Source: Acidimicrobiia bacterium (GTDB lineage: Bacteria > Actinomycetota > Acidimicrobiia > Spongiisociales > UBA5794). Taken from it: a stretch of DNA of 7,387 nucleotides. Both the position numbers and the translations under genes were made by a program. A model generated the notes under the pieces. It was not told the origin of the DNA. It did not search any database and worked only from the letters and a program-made list of their open reading frames with translations. The stretch is from NCBI GenBank assembly GCA_013001485.1, contig JABDMN010000333.1, forward strand, positions 1 through 7,387, in the 5' to 3' direction. This document shows, piece by piece, positions 1 through 6,569 of the stretch; the stretch's first letter is position 1, and each line of letters begins with the position of its first letter.

Positions 1-547
1 GATCGGCGTACCGCACGATGCCGCCCTCGTGAGTGGTCGGGCCCGGTTCGATCCGCCATGGATGAGCGCGGATCGCTTCCGTCACCTGGTGGGTCAGGTT
101 GAGCGGTTCGAGTACCTCGAAGATGCGTACCGACTGATCCGAGTGACGCCACCCGCCCTCGACGAACTCGCTGAGAGCCTCTTCGCCGGTGTGGCCGAAG
201 GGGGAGTGGCCGACATCATGGCCAAGGCAGATCGCTTCGGTCAGCGATTCGTTGAGGCCGAGCGCTCGAGCGATGGCTCGGCCGACCTGGGTGACCTGCA
301 GGGTGTGAGTGAGCCGGGTCACGAAGTGGTCGCCCTCCGGCATCATGAACACCTGCGTCTTGTGCTTGAGCCGGCGGAAAGCCTTGGAGTGCAGTATCCG
401 ATCTCGATCCCGCTCGAAGGCGGTCCGGAAGGAATCTGGTGTCTCCGGCTCTGGCCGGGTAGCCGTCGTGGCACGGGTCGCCTCAGGAGACATCTGCTCG
501 TCCTCAAGGCGTTGTCTCATCTCCCTGTCGTATGGCTTGAAGCTCAC
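1..547 (-). CDS. dgt: dGTPase-like HD-domain deoxynucleotide triphosphohydrolase (3' end missing)
   Basis: 182 codons are visible; the C-terminus runs off the left edge. Members of this family hydrolyse dGTP or other dNTPs to the nucleoside and tripolyphosphate in the cytoplasm. Reading the minus strand gives the family's N-terminal block ([20 protein letters not shown], about residues 39-58, then RLKHKTQVF) and an HD-domain core: H81 in TRLTHTLQV, the H110-D111 pair in [18 protein letters not shown], and RYAD at the cut, whose D182 is probably the fourth metal ligand. The GTG start at 547-545 is chosen because an in-frame TGA lies four codons upstream and the GTG overlaps the stop of the upstream permease (GTGA), implying translational coupling. 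ATG codons at 520 and 490 are alternatives but would shorten the N-terminus. The family is clear; the preferred substrate (dGTP or other dNTPs) cannot be told from sequence. Complete homologues are usually well over 300 residues, so about half is seen. Confidence 0.9.
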   Translation of the reverse strand, partial: MSFKPYDREMRQRLEDEQMSPEATRATTATRPEPETPDSFRTAFERDRDRILHSKAFRRLKHKTQVFMMPEGDHFVTRLTHTLQVTQVGRAIARALGLNESLTEAICLGHDVGHSPFGHTGEEALSEFVEGGWRHSDQSVRIFEVLEPLNLTHQVTEAIRAHPWRIEPGPTTHEGGIVRYAD

Positions 548-1449
548 TGAGTCGCCTCAACCGGCTGCTTCTTCGAGAACAACCGCTGCATGAGTCGGGC
601 GGCAGGCGAGCGGCTCGGCTGACCGGTGATGATGCGGCGCCGCACCGACGCCGAGATGGCATCGATGACCAACACCGTGGCGATCATGATGAGGAGTGCG
701 GCGAATCCCTTCGAGCGGTCGGGGACGAACTTGAAGCGGCTGAAGATCTCGTCGCCGATACCGCCGGCCCCGATGACTCCGAGCACCGCGGAGGCACGGA
801 TGTTGATCTCGAACCGGTACAGCCAATAAGCGACCACGTTGGGCATCGCCTGGGGGACGACGCCGAACTGCATCGCCTGCATTCGTGTACCCCCTGATGC
901 CCGAATCGCCTCGATCGGGCCCGGGTCGACACCTTCGATGACCTCGGATGTCAGTTTGCCGAGCGTGCCGATCGAGTGGATGCCGATGGCCAGAGCCCCG
1001 GGGAAAGGCCCCAACGCAAATGCCGGGATGAGCATGATCGCCAGCACCAGCTCGGGGAACGCTCGGATACCCGACAGGAAGGATCGGACGGGGAGAGTCA
1101 CCGAGCGCGGAGCGATGTTGGTTGCTGCCAGGAAACCAAGGGGGAACGACAGCGTGGCGCCGATGATCGTGGCGATCCAGGCCACGTACAGCGACTCCAG
1201 GATCTTCTGGAACGTCCGCGACGTCTCGGAGAAGTCGGGAGGCCACATCTGCTCAACCAGCGTCCACATCTGCCCCGGAGCCCGACGCAGGTTGTCAATC
1301 GACACATCGAGGCCGAGAAGACCCCAGATGAGTGGCCCGATGATGACGATGAAGGCGACCCATCGGATGATCTTGGGCCATTGCGGCTCGTCAGGCCGAG
1401 GCAGCGGGGCGCTGGCGTCCTTGGTCCAGAGTTCGGTGGAGTCGGTCAT
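544..1449 (-). CDS. phnE: PhnE-type ABC transporter permease, short subunit (PhnE2)
   Basis: This 301-residue inner-membrane permease probably pairs with the longer permease encoded just upstream to form the channel of a phosphonate/phosphate-type importer. One N-terminal membrane segment (about residues 27-47) is followed by the WPPDF motif (69-73) typical of PhnE, then a BPD-type permease core. The EAA loop that docks on the ATPase is visible as E180-A181-I182 with G186, followed by [28 protein letters not shown] near the C-terminus is also characteristic of the family; the C-terminus ends in a basic tail. The open frame extends 30 codons further upstream, but that segment is arginine/histidine-rich and lies inside the preceding permease gene, so ATG 1449 is chosen. 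That ATG overlaps the upstream TGA by ATGA. The stop overlaps the GTG of the dGTPase gene. Confidence 0.93.
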   Translation of the reverse strand: MTDSTELWTKDASAPLPRPDEPQWPKIIRWVAFIVIIGPLIWGLLGLDVSIDNLRRAPGQMWTLVEQMWPPDFSETSRTFQKILESLYVAWIATIIGATLSFPLGFLAATNIAPRSVTLPVRSFLSGIRAFPELVLAIMLIPAFALGPFPGALAIGIHSIGTLGKLTSEVIEGVDPGPIEAIRASGGTRMQAMQFGVVPQAMPNVVAYWLYRFEINIRASAVLGVIGAGGIGDEIFSRFKFVPDRSKGFAALLIMIATVLVIDAISASVRRRIITGQPSRSPAARLMQRLFSKKQPVEATQ

Positions 1450-2804
1450 ACGAGGCGCCGCCTGATCAGGATGCTGACCATCTCGATGAGGATCACCGTC
1501 ACGAAGATGACGATGACGATGGCCATCACGCGGTCCCACTGGAAGAAGTTGCGCTGCTCGTTGAGGAGTCGCCCGATACCACCGGCACCGACGATGCCGA
1601 TGACCACCGACGCCCGGACGTTCAGCTCGAAGATGTACAGGGCGTATGCCACGTAGTTCGGCAACACCTGGGGGAGGGCGGCGTACTGGATGACCTGGGT
1701 GTGTCGTGAGCCGGTGGCATGTGCTGCTTCGAGCGGTCCCAGCTGGATCGAGTCGACAGTCTCAGAGAGCAGTTTCGACATGATCGCCAGAGAGAAGAAC
1801 ACCATTGCCAGAGCGCCGGCAAAGGCGTTGAACCCGACGGCAGCGGTGAAGATGATGGCCCAGAACAGGTCGGGGATCGTTCTGATGACGTTCATGAAGC
1901 TCTTGGCGCCCCAGTAGGTGGGTGCATCCGGAGTGGTGGGTCGTGCCGCCATGAAGGCCAGCGGAAGGGCAAAGAGACACCCGACCGTGGCGCCGACGAC
2001 GGCGATCTGGAGGGTTTCGATGAACGGCTCGATGATGACGTTGGATGGTTCCTGGCCAATGGTCTTCGGCCACTCCCAGACCGGAGGCCAGAACTCCTTG
2101 GCCAGCTCACCGACTCGCGAAGCCTGTGTGAACAACTCGACTACCGAAAAGCCGATCATGTTGAACGAGATCACCGACATGACGACCGACAAGCCCAGAG
2201 AGGCGGGCGCCGACCGCTTGACGGCGAGCGCCAGCGTTATTGAGCCGGCAAGCAGGACCGCCACCAACGCCACCATCGTGAAGAAGCTGCTGCCAAGCGC
2301 CTGCAGCACCCCTTCGCGAAGTTCCCGCCGTCCCAGATCGGCGAGGATGCCAAGCCCCACGCCGTACTGGGTGGGGATCGCGACGCCGATCGCCCAGGAG
2401 GCGGCGACAAGCGTCGCACCGGCGATGGTGAGGCGATGTCGCAGCGACCATGCCAGAGCGATACCCAGCACCAGGAAGCCGAGAGACGCCTGGGTCGTCA
2501 AGGCGATGTCGATGGGGCCTGTCCGCTGCTCGAGCACTGAGACGAACCATTGACCCGAGATGGCCCCGGCGATGAGCACGATTCCGGCGTCGACTGGTGA
2601 GCGAACGAGACTCAGCCACCACAGGACGCCGACCACGGCGGCCGCAATCGCCAGGCCCCACAGCCAGCCGACTCCGAGGGTGGCAGCTCCGAGGACCGCG
2701 GCCCCGACGCCCATGGCGGCTGTTCCGATGACGAACCGAAGCGAGCTCTCGGGTTCGGGTGGTCGGAGCTTGCCCGCTGGTGCCGAGGCCTCGGCGACGG
2801 TCAC
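1446..2804 (-). CDS. phnE: PhnE-type ABC transporter permease with long N-terminal membrane extension (PhnE1)
   Basis: This 452-residue membrane protein has a C-terminal half (about residue 200 onward) that is a standard PhnE permease. It contains a membrane segment near 203-225, the FWPPVW motif (238-243), ETLQIAVVGATVG, and the EAA loop E359-A360-A361 with G365, followed by ALPQVLPNYVAYALY and ELNVRASVVIGIVGAGGIG. PhnE proteins are usually about 260-300 residues, so the first 190 or so residues are extra. They contain about six hydrophobic stretches (roughly 22-47, 48-67, 73-91, 103-121, 126-154, 172-195). The GTG start at 2804 overlaps the TGA of the ATPase gene (GTGA), which fits coupled translation; the stop overlaps the ATG of permease 2. 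The role is as half of the transmembrane channel for the PhnD ligand. The function of the extension is unknown; it could help assembly, regulation or lipid anchoring, but nothing in the sequence decides. Confidence 0.92.
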   Translation of the reverse strand: MTVAEASAPAGKLRPPEPESSLRFVIGTAAMGVGAAVLGAATLGVGWLWGLAIAAAVVGVLWWLSLVRSPVDAGIVLIAGAISGQWFVSVLEQRTGPIDIALTTQASLGFLVLGIALAWSLRHRLTIAGATLVAASWAIGVAIPTQYGVGLGILADLGRRELREGVLQALGSSFFTMVALVAVLLAGSITLALAVKRSAPASLGLSVVMSVISFNMIGFSVVELFTQASRVGELAKEFWPPVWEWPKTIGQEPSNVIIEPFIETLQIAVVGATVGCLFALPLAFMAARPTTPDAPTYWGAKSFMNVIRTIPDLFWAIIFTAAVGFNAFAGALAMVFFSLAIMSKLLSETVDSIQLGPLEAAHATGSRHTQVIQYAALPQVLPNYVAYALYIFELNVRASVVIGIVGAGGIGRLLNEQRNFFQWDRVMAIVIVIFVTVILIEMVSILIRRRLV

Positions 2805-3571
2805 GTGTTCGTCTCGAGCAGGTCGTCAGGCGTGATGGCGCGGCCATAGATGTCGCGGAACACGTCGTCAGACACATCGGCGATGTCGCCGTCGTAGACC
2901 AGCTTCCCGTCACGAAGCCCGATGAGGCGCTTCCCGTAGGCGCGTGCGAGGTCGAGGAAGTGAAGGTTGATCAAGGTGGTGATGCCGAGCTCGCGGTTGA
3001 TGCGTTGCAGGTCGCGCATCACCATGTGCGACGTCACAGGGTCGAGAGACGCAACGGGTTCGTCGGCGAGGAGAATCTTGGGGTCCTGGGCGAGCGCCCG
3101 GGCAATGCCAACTCTCTGCTGCTGACCACCGGAGAGATCGGAGGCCCGCACATAGGCCTTCTCCACGATCCCGACTCTCTCCAATGCCTGCAGCGACAGT
3201 TCCTTGTCGGCATCCGGCCAGAACCCGAGCGACGAACGCCACCGAGGGATCTGGGAAAGACGACCCATGAGTACGTTGTTCACCACGCGGGCCCGGTTCA
3301 CCAGGTTGAACGTTTGGAAGATCATCCCGATGTCGGACCGCAATCCACGAAGGTCCTTGTTCGAGGCGCCACGCACCTCCTGGTCGAGAACCTTCACCGA
3401 TCCGTCGACGATGGGGACGAATCCGTTGACGGCGCGCAGCATCGTTGACTTCCCGGCGCCCGAGAGACCGACGACGACCACGAACTCACCAGGATTGATC
3501 GTGACCGTGAGGTCGTCGAGCGCCTTGAGGCCGCCCGGGTAGACGACGCTGGCATTCGTGAATTCGATCAT
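2801..3571 (-). CDS. phnC: PhnC-type ABC transporter ATP-binding protein
   Basis: This 256-residue cytoplasmic ATPase powers the importer. All nucleotide-binding motifs are intact: Walker A GLSGAGKST (35-43), Q-loop Q86 in MIFQTFNLV, signature LSGGQQQR (146-153), Walker B ILLADEP (166-172), D-loop SLD (175-177) and the switch histidine H204 in INLHFLDLA. The stretch NVLMGRLSQ followed by RSSLGFWP, and the C-terminal GLRDGKLVYDG, match the PhnC subfamily rather than a generic ABC ATPase. Length is normal for the family. ATG 3571 is supported by a strong ribosome-binding site (AAGGAG at 3581-3576). The gene lies 78 bases after phnD and its stop overlaps the GTG of permease 1. Assignment to phosphonate/phosphite/phosphate uptake rests on family and on the neighbouring PhnD and PhnE proteins. 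Confidence 0.95.
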   Translation of the reverse strand: MIEFTNASVVYPGGLKALDDLTVTINPGEFVVVVGLSGAGKSTMLRAVNGFVPIVDGSVKVLDQEVRGASNKDLRGLRSDIGMIFQTFNLVNRARVVNNVLMGRLSQIPRWRSSLGFWPDADKELSLQALERVGIVEKAYVRASDLSGGQQQRVGIARALAQDPKILLADEPVASLDPVTSHMVMRDLQRINRELGITTLINLHFLDLARAYGKRLIGLRDGKLVYDGDIADVSDDVFRDIYGRAITPDDLLETNT

Positions 3572-3581
3572 CTCGCTCCTT
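3572..3581 (-). promoter_or_regulatory. Ribosome-binding site of phnC
   Basis: On the minus strand AAGGAG (3581-3576), within a longer GGAAGGAG, sits four bases before ATG 3571. It supports this start and means that phnC can be translated independently, unlike the overlapped genes behind it. Confidence 0.75.
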
Positions 3582-3597
3582 CCAGGTGCCGAGTGTA

Positions 3598-3627
3598 CGA
3601 GAGCCGCCCCAGACGGAGCGGCTCTCG
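3598..3627 (-). terminator. Perfect 10-bp hairpin between phnD and phnC (attenuator or mRNA-stabilising element)
   Basis: CGAGAGCCGC (3598-3607) and its exact reverse complement GCGGCTCTCG (3618-3627) enclose a 10-base loop in the 78-base gap between the phnD stop and the phnC start. In the minus direction the stem is followed by TACACTCGG, not a T-run, so strong intrinsic termination is not indicated. Many operons carry such a hairpin just after the binding-protein gene, giving more binding protein than membrane components by partial termination or 3'-end protection; that role is inferred here. The hairpin is seen directly and its function is not. Confidence 0.5.
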
Positions 3628-3649
3628 CATCACGGATTCGATGATCCGA

Positions 3650-4765
3650 CTAGTCCTCGGTCACCCCGAGCTTCTCGGCAGCGTCGCGAACGACCGCAAA
3701 GTCGGCCTCGGCAGCGGGACGGATATCGGTCCAGCCGTAGATCTCGTCGAGGACGGCTTCGCCCTCTTCGGTCTCGAGGTACTTGGCGATGGCGTCGTAC
3801 ACGGCCTGCTGCAGGTTGTCCGGCAGCGTTCCATCAACGGCGACGACATCGTTCGGGATGTCATCAGTGATGTTGAACACGATCACCTTCGAACCCACAT
3901 CCGGGTGGAGCGGGTTGTCATCGGCGTCCTTGCGGATGTTGCGACGGGCGTCGTCGAACGACAGGCCGATGTCGAAGTCGCCGTTGTAGACGGCCTGCAC
4001 CGTGTCAGTGTGCGAGCCCAGGTACGAGTAGGTGATGTCGCTCTCGACGTCGATGCCCAGGTTCAGCAGCTGCAACTGCGGGAACACTGCGCCTGATGTT
4101 GAGGTCGATGACGTGAAGGCCACCGACTTGCCCTTGATGCTCTCGAGGCTGGCAATGCAGGCCTGGCCCTTGTCTACCTCGGTGCCGTCACCCAGAACCT
4201 CTTGCTCGAGTCCGGCGTCACCAAAGCCCCAGCCCACCTGAAGGGCGGCAACCTCGTCGCCAGGCAAGATGGTTGGGACACCGTCGACGTTCTCGATCGC
4301 ACCGACGACCGGTGGCTCGTCGCAGATCGAAGCGTCGTTGGTGAACCACTGACCGTGATACAGGTCAGAGCCAAAACGAATCGACTGGATGAGTACCTCG
4401 ATGTCGGGGTACTGGTCCTTGGCCTGGACGTAGCCGAAGGGTCCGAAGGCTCCGAAGTCGGCGCCTCCCGTACCCAGAGCGACCACGAGGCCGTTGTAGT
4501 CGGCGGTCACGACGCCCTCGACGTCGATGCCGATCTCATCAGCGATGTAGTCCATGAACGGCTCGATGTTGTCCTGCAGCGTCTCCTGACGCTCGGACGG
4601 GATGAACCCGAACACGACCTTGTCGGGCCAGTCAGCCTTCGGATCGACCGTCGTCGTGACCCCCGACGTCGTGGTCGTTGTGTCCTCGGTCGTCTCGGCG
4701 TCACCGCAGGCAGTTGCCAGCAGAGCCAGAGCGACGAGGGCGATGAACAGTGTGCGCAAGCGCAT
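3650..4765 (-). CDS. phnD: PhnD-type phosphonate/phosphite/phosphate-binding lipoprotein
   Basis: This 371-residue exported binding protein captures the ligand outside the membrane and delivers it to the PhnE permeases. Residues 1-20 form a lipoprotein signal peptide: MRLR, a hydrophobic core, then LLATAC with the probable lipidated Cys20. A Thr/Asp-rich linker follows (about 22-45). The mature domain begins VVFGFIPSERQ (50-60). The oxyanion-binding stretch SSTSTSG (219-225) and the H252 and D271/D272 region (GSHTDTVQAVYNGDFDIGLSFDDAR) correspond in layout to the ligand-binding Ser-Thr-Ser, His and Asp of PhnD proteins. The segment from about 143 to 205 looks longer than usual and is bracketed by Cys148 and Cys203. 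The frame is open 23 codons further upstream, but ATG 4765 is chosen because the signal peptide begins there and AGGAGGA lies nine bases before it. The exact ligand cannot be read from sequence. Confidence 0.92.
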   Translation of the reverse strand: MRLRTLFIALVALALLATACGDAETTEDTTTTTSGVTTTVDPKADWPDKVVFGFIPSERQETLQDNIEPFMDYIADEIGIDVEGVVTADYNGLVVALGTGGADFGAFGPFGYVQAKDQYPDIEVLIQSIRFGSDLYHGQWFTNDASICDEPPVVGAIENVDGVPTILPGDEVAALQVGWGFGDAGLEQEVLGDGTEVDKGQACIASLESIKGKSVAFTSSTSTSGAVFPQLQLLNLGIDVESDITYSYLGSHTDTVQAVYNGDFDIGLSFDDARRNIRKDADDNPLHPDVGSKVIVFNITDDIPNDVVAVDGTLPDNLQQAVYDAIAKYLETEEGEAVLDEIYGWTDIRPAAEADFAVVRDAAEKLGVTED

Positions 4766-4774
4766 TGGTTTGTG

Positions 4775-4781
4775 TCCTCCT
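4775..4781 (-). promoter_or_regulatory. Ribosome-binding site that sets the phnD start
   Basis: Minus-strand AGGAGGA ends nine bases before ATG 4765. It selects this start over the ATG at 4834, which would put 23 polar residues in front of the lipoprotein signal peptide. A small GCGG-GTAA-CCGC hairpin (4801-4790), with a GNRA-type loop, lies just upstream in the same 55-base leader; its role is unknown. Confidence 0.75.
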
Positions 4782-4820
4782 CGTAGGAAGCGGTTACCCG
4801 CGGCGGAAACGATAGACGAA

Positions 4821-5381
4821 TCAGACCGTGCCAAGTTCGGTCAGGCGTCCAACGAGTTCGAGAAAGGCTTCCCAGTCTGCGATGTCGTGGACACCGGGCC
4901 GTGGCGAGTTCCATGGCCGCACGAATCTGACCATCGCTGCCTCGGGCCGATTGGCATGGATCGCCTCGACCTGATGCGGGGCGTCGTCGAGGTAGACGTC
5001 GCAAGCGACGGTCCACTTGTCCTCGAGAATGTGCACCTCTCTGGTAGGGATGCGGTGGTCTGACAACCAGGAGAACGTGTCGTGAACCGCCCAGTCGGGC
5101 TTGGTGGTGAGGATCACGATCTCATGCGTCACGGCAAGGTGCTCCAGGGCTTCGACGGCGCCCGGGTAGGTATCGAGGTGGCGGAACACCGAGTGGCCGT
5201 CGCCTTGAGCCGCCCACCGCCAGAACTCACCCATGTCGGCGAAGTGGGTGAGGTCGATCATGCCGCCCCAGCTGGTCACCATGTCGGAGGCCAGCTCCTT
5301 GTCGAACTGGTCGTTGTACAGGGTCACCCAGCCGGCGTTGAAGTCCGCCACCACACCGTCGAGATCGATACCGAGTCGCAT
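4821..5381 (-). CDS. HAD-superfamily 5'-(deoxy)nucleotidase (NT5C-like)
   Basis: This 186-residue cytoplasmic phosphatase resembles the 5'(3')-deoxyribonucleotidase (NT5C) family, which dephosphorylates (deoxy)nucleoside monophosphates. HAD motif I is GIDLDGVVADF, with nucleophile D6 and acid/base D8. Motif II is ILTTKP (T92/T93). Motif III/IV is K122 followed by VYLDDAP with D132-D133. An insert between motifs I and II (about 15-72, rich in Trp and Phe) is the likely cap that chooses the substrate. Length fits the family. ATG 5381 has AGGA seven bases upstream (5392-5389). It is the first gene of the minus-strand unit; phnD starts 55 bases after its stop. It could instead act on another small phosphomonoester, since HAD substrate choice is hard to read from sequence. 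Nucleotidase class is likely; substrate is uncertain. Confidence 0.78.
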   Translation of the reverse strand: MRLGIDLDGVVADFNAGWVTLYNDQFDKELASDMVTSWGGMIDLTHFADMGEFWRWAAQGDGHSVFRHLDTYPGAVEALEHLAVTHEIVILTTKPDWAVHDTFSWLSDHRIPTREVHILEDKWTVACDVYLDDAPHQVEAIHANRPEAAMVRFVRPWNSPRPGVHDIADWEAFLELVGRLTELGTV

Positions 5382-5438
5382 GACTTCATCCTGGCAGGCC
5401 GTTCTGTAGTGATGGGCCGCCGACTACCGTCGGCCCTC
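5382..5438. promoter_or_regulatory. Divergent intergenic region between nucleotidase and cofG
   Basis: These 57 bases separate two oppositely transcribed units, so both promoters are expected here or just inside the neighbouring genes. The minus-strand ribosome-binding site is at 5392-5389. I found no convincing -10/-35 pair on either strand and no clear PHO-box-like direct repeat. A GC-rich hairpin occupies 5414-5436: CCGAC (5420-5424) pairs with GTCGG (5429-5433) around TACC, and GGG (5414-5416) can pair with CCC (5434-5436) across a 3-base bulge. An alternative fold is GGGCCG with CGGCCC. It ends two bases before the cofG ATG. Confidence 0.5.
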
Positions 5439-6569
5439 ATGTCGTTCCCGGCACCCGAACCGGAACTGGCGCTGGAGTTCGTCACCGGCCGCCGGGACCC
5501 GGCTCCGCTGTTCGCTGAAGCGCGTCGCCTGCGTGGCGACGATCGGGTCATCACCTACTCACGCAAGGTGTTCATCCCATTGACGACGTTGTGTCGGGAT
5601 ACGTGTACCTACTGCACGTTCGCCAAGCCTCCCGGTGCTGGCGGTCAGTTCCTCACTCCTGACGAGGTCCTCGCTATTGCCCGAGCGGGCGAGCGTCATG
5701 CCTGCACCGAGGCGCTCATCACGCTCGGTGATCGCCCCGAGGAGCGGTGGCCTCAAGCCGCAGAGTTCCTCGAATCGCAGGGATGCGAGACCACCATCCA
5801 ATACGTCGAGAAGATGGCGCGGCTGGTGCTGGAGGAGACATCTCTCTTCCCGCATGTCAATCCCGGAGTGATGTCGGTAGACGACGTGATCGCCCTCCGA
5901 CCCGTCAGCCCTTCGATGGGTCTCATGCTGGAGAACATCTCGCCCCGCCTGATGGAACCCGGGATGCCGCACCACAACTGCCCAGACAAGGACCCGGTGG
6001 TCCGCGTTGCCACCATCGAGGCAGCCGGATCGGCCCGAGTGCCGTTCACTTCGGGCATCCTCGTCGGCATCGGTGAGACTCCTGCCGAGGTGGTCGACTC
6101 GCTCTTCGCCCTGGCCGACCTGGCGTCGAGGACTGGCGCGATCCAGGAAGTGATCATCCAGAACTTCCGGGCCAAGGCCGACACTCCCAAGCGTCGCGAT
6201 GCCGAGCCGACCGTTGACTACATGGAACGTATCGTGGCAGCCGCCCGCTGGATCCTGGGGCCGGAGATGAACCTGCAAGTTCCTCCGAATCTCACCGGCG
6301 ATTTCGGCAGGCACCTCGATGCCGGTGTCAACGACTGGGGTGGCGTCTCGCCGCTCACTATCGACTGGGTCAACCCGGAGGCTCCCTGGCCCCACCTCGA
6401 CCGTCTCGAGGCCGTGACCAAAGCAGCCGGGTTCATGCTCAAGCCGAGGCTCCCTGCCTATCCCGAGTACATCAACGATGAGTGGATCGACGGCGACCTC
6501 CTCGACGCTTTGGCGGCCGCGGCCGACGGAGACGGCTACGCCCTCGCACCGCAAAGGGCGGTCGCATGA
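5439..6569 (+). CDS. cofG: CofG, 7,8-didemethyl-8-hydroxy-5-deazariboflavin synthase subunit 1 (radical SAM)
   Basis: This 376-residue radical-SAM enzyme works with CofH to build Fo, the deazaflavin core of coenzyme F420, from a tyrosine-derived adduct and the pyrimidine 5-amino-6-ribitylamino-uracil. The iron-sulfur motif CRDTCTYC gives CX3CX2C with C52, C56 and C59. Other family blocks are intact: EALITLGDRPEERWP, FPHVNPGVMS, SMGLMLE, PDKDPVVRVATIEAAG, VPFTSGILVGIGET, QEVIIQNFRAK, LQVPPNLTGDFGRHLDAG and DWGGVSPLTIDWVNPEAPWP. Length fits stand-alone CofG. ATG 5439 is preferred because the conserved part begins shortly after it, but no good ribosome-binding site precedes it; ATG 5412 or GTG 5409 would add nine or ten residues. 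The frame stays open back to 5082, but that part runs antisense through the nucleotidase gene. The stop overlaps the next ATG (ATGA), so the two are probably translated together. Confidence 0.95.
   Translation: MSFPAPEPELALEFVTGRRDPAPLFAEARRLRGDDRVITYSRKVFIPLTTLCRDTCTYCTFAKPPGAGGQFLTPDEVLAIARAGERHACTEALITLGDRPEERWPQAAEFLESQGCETTIQYVEKMARLVLEETSLFPHVNPGVMSVDDVIALRPVSPSMGLMLENISPRLMEPGMPHHNCPDKDPVVRVATIEAAGSARVPFTSGILVGIGETPAEVVDSLFALADLASRTGAIQEVIIQNFRAKADTPKRRDAEPTVDYMERIVAAARWILGPEMNLQVPPNLTGDFGRHLDAGVNDWGGVSPLTIDWVNPEAPWPHLDRLEAVTKAAGFMLKPRLPAYPEYINDEWIDGDLLDALAAAADGDGYALAPQRAVA

Noticed and set aside
29..550. Plus-strand open frame of 173 codons
   Set aside because: It is antisense to the dGTPase-like gene, whose minus-strand reading shows clear HD-domain motifs; the plus-strand product has no recognisable family features.
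1450..1539. 30-codon N-terminal extension of PhnE2
   Set aside because: The residues are Arg/His/Asp-rich and lie within the coding sequence of PhnE1; ATG 1449 forms an exact ATGA overlap.
839..1656. Plus-strand open frames of 208 and 226 codons
   Set aside because: Both lie opposite the two PhnE genes, are rich in Arg, Ser, Pro or Asp with no domain pattern, and reflect high-GC codon bias.
3633..3648. Small CGGAT/ATCCG hairpin next to the phnD stop
   Set aside because: A 5-bp stem is expected by chance in this base composition and it has no T-run; the adjacent 10-bp stem is the more convincing structure.
4795..4845. Possible phnD promoter with a TATCGT -10-like hexamer on the minus strand
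   Set aside because: The only reasonable -35 candidate (TTGGCA) is about 14 bases away, too close for a standard promoter, so I did not list it.
5082..5438. Upstream extension of the cofG frame (119 extra codons)
   Set aside because: It runs antisense through the HAD nucleotidase, whose catalytic motifs are intact, and CofG homologues begin near residue 1 of the shorter form.
5559..6554. Minus-strand open frame of 331 codons opposite cofG
   Set aside because: cofG on the plus strand has its full set of conserved motifs; the antisense product is Arg/Gly/Asp-rich without any family signature.
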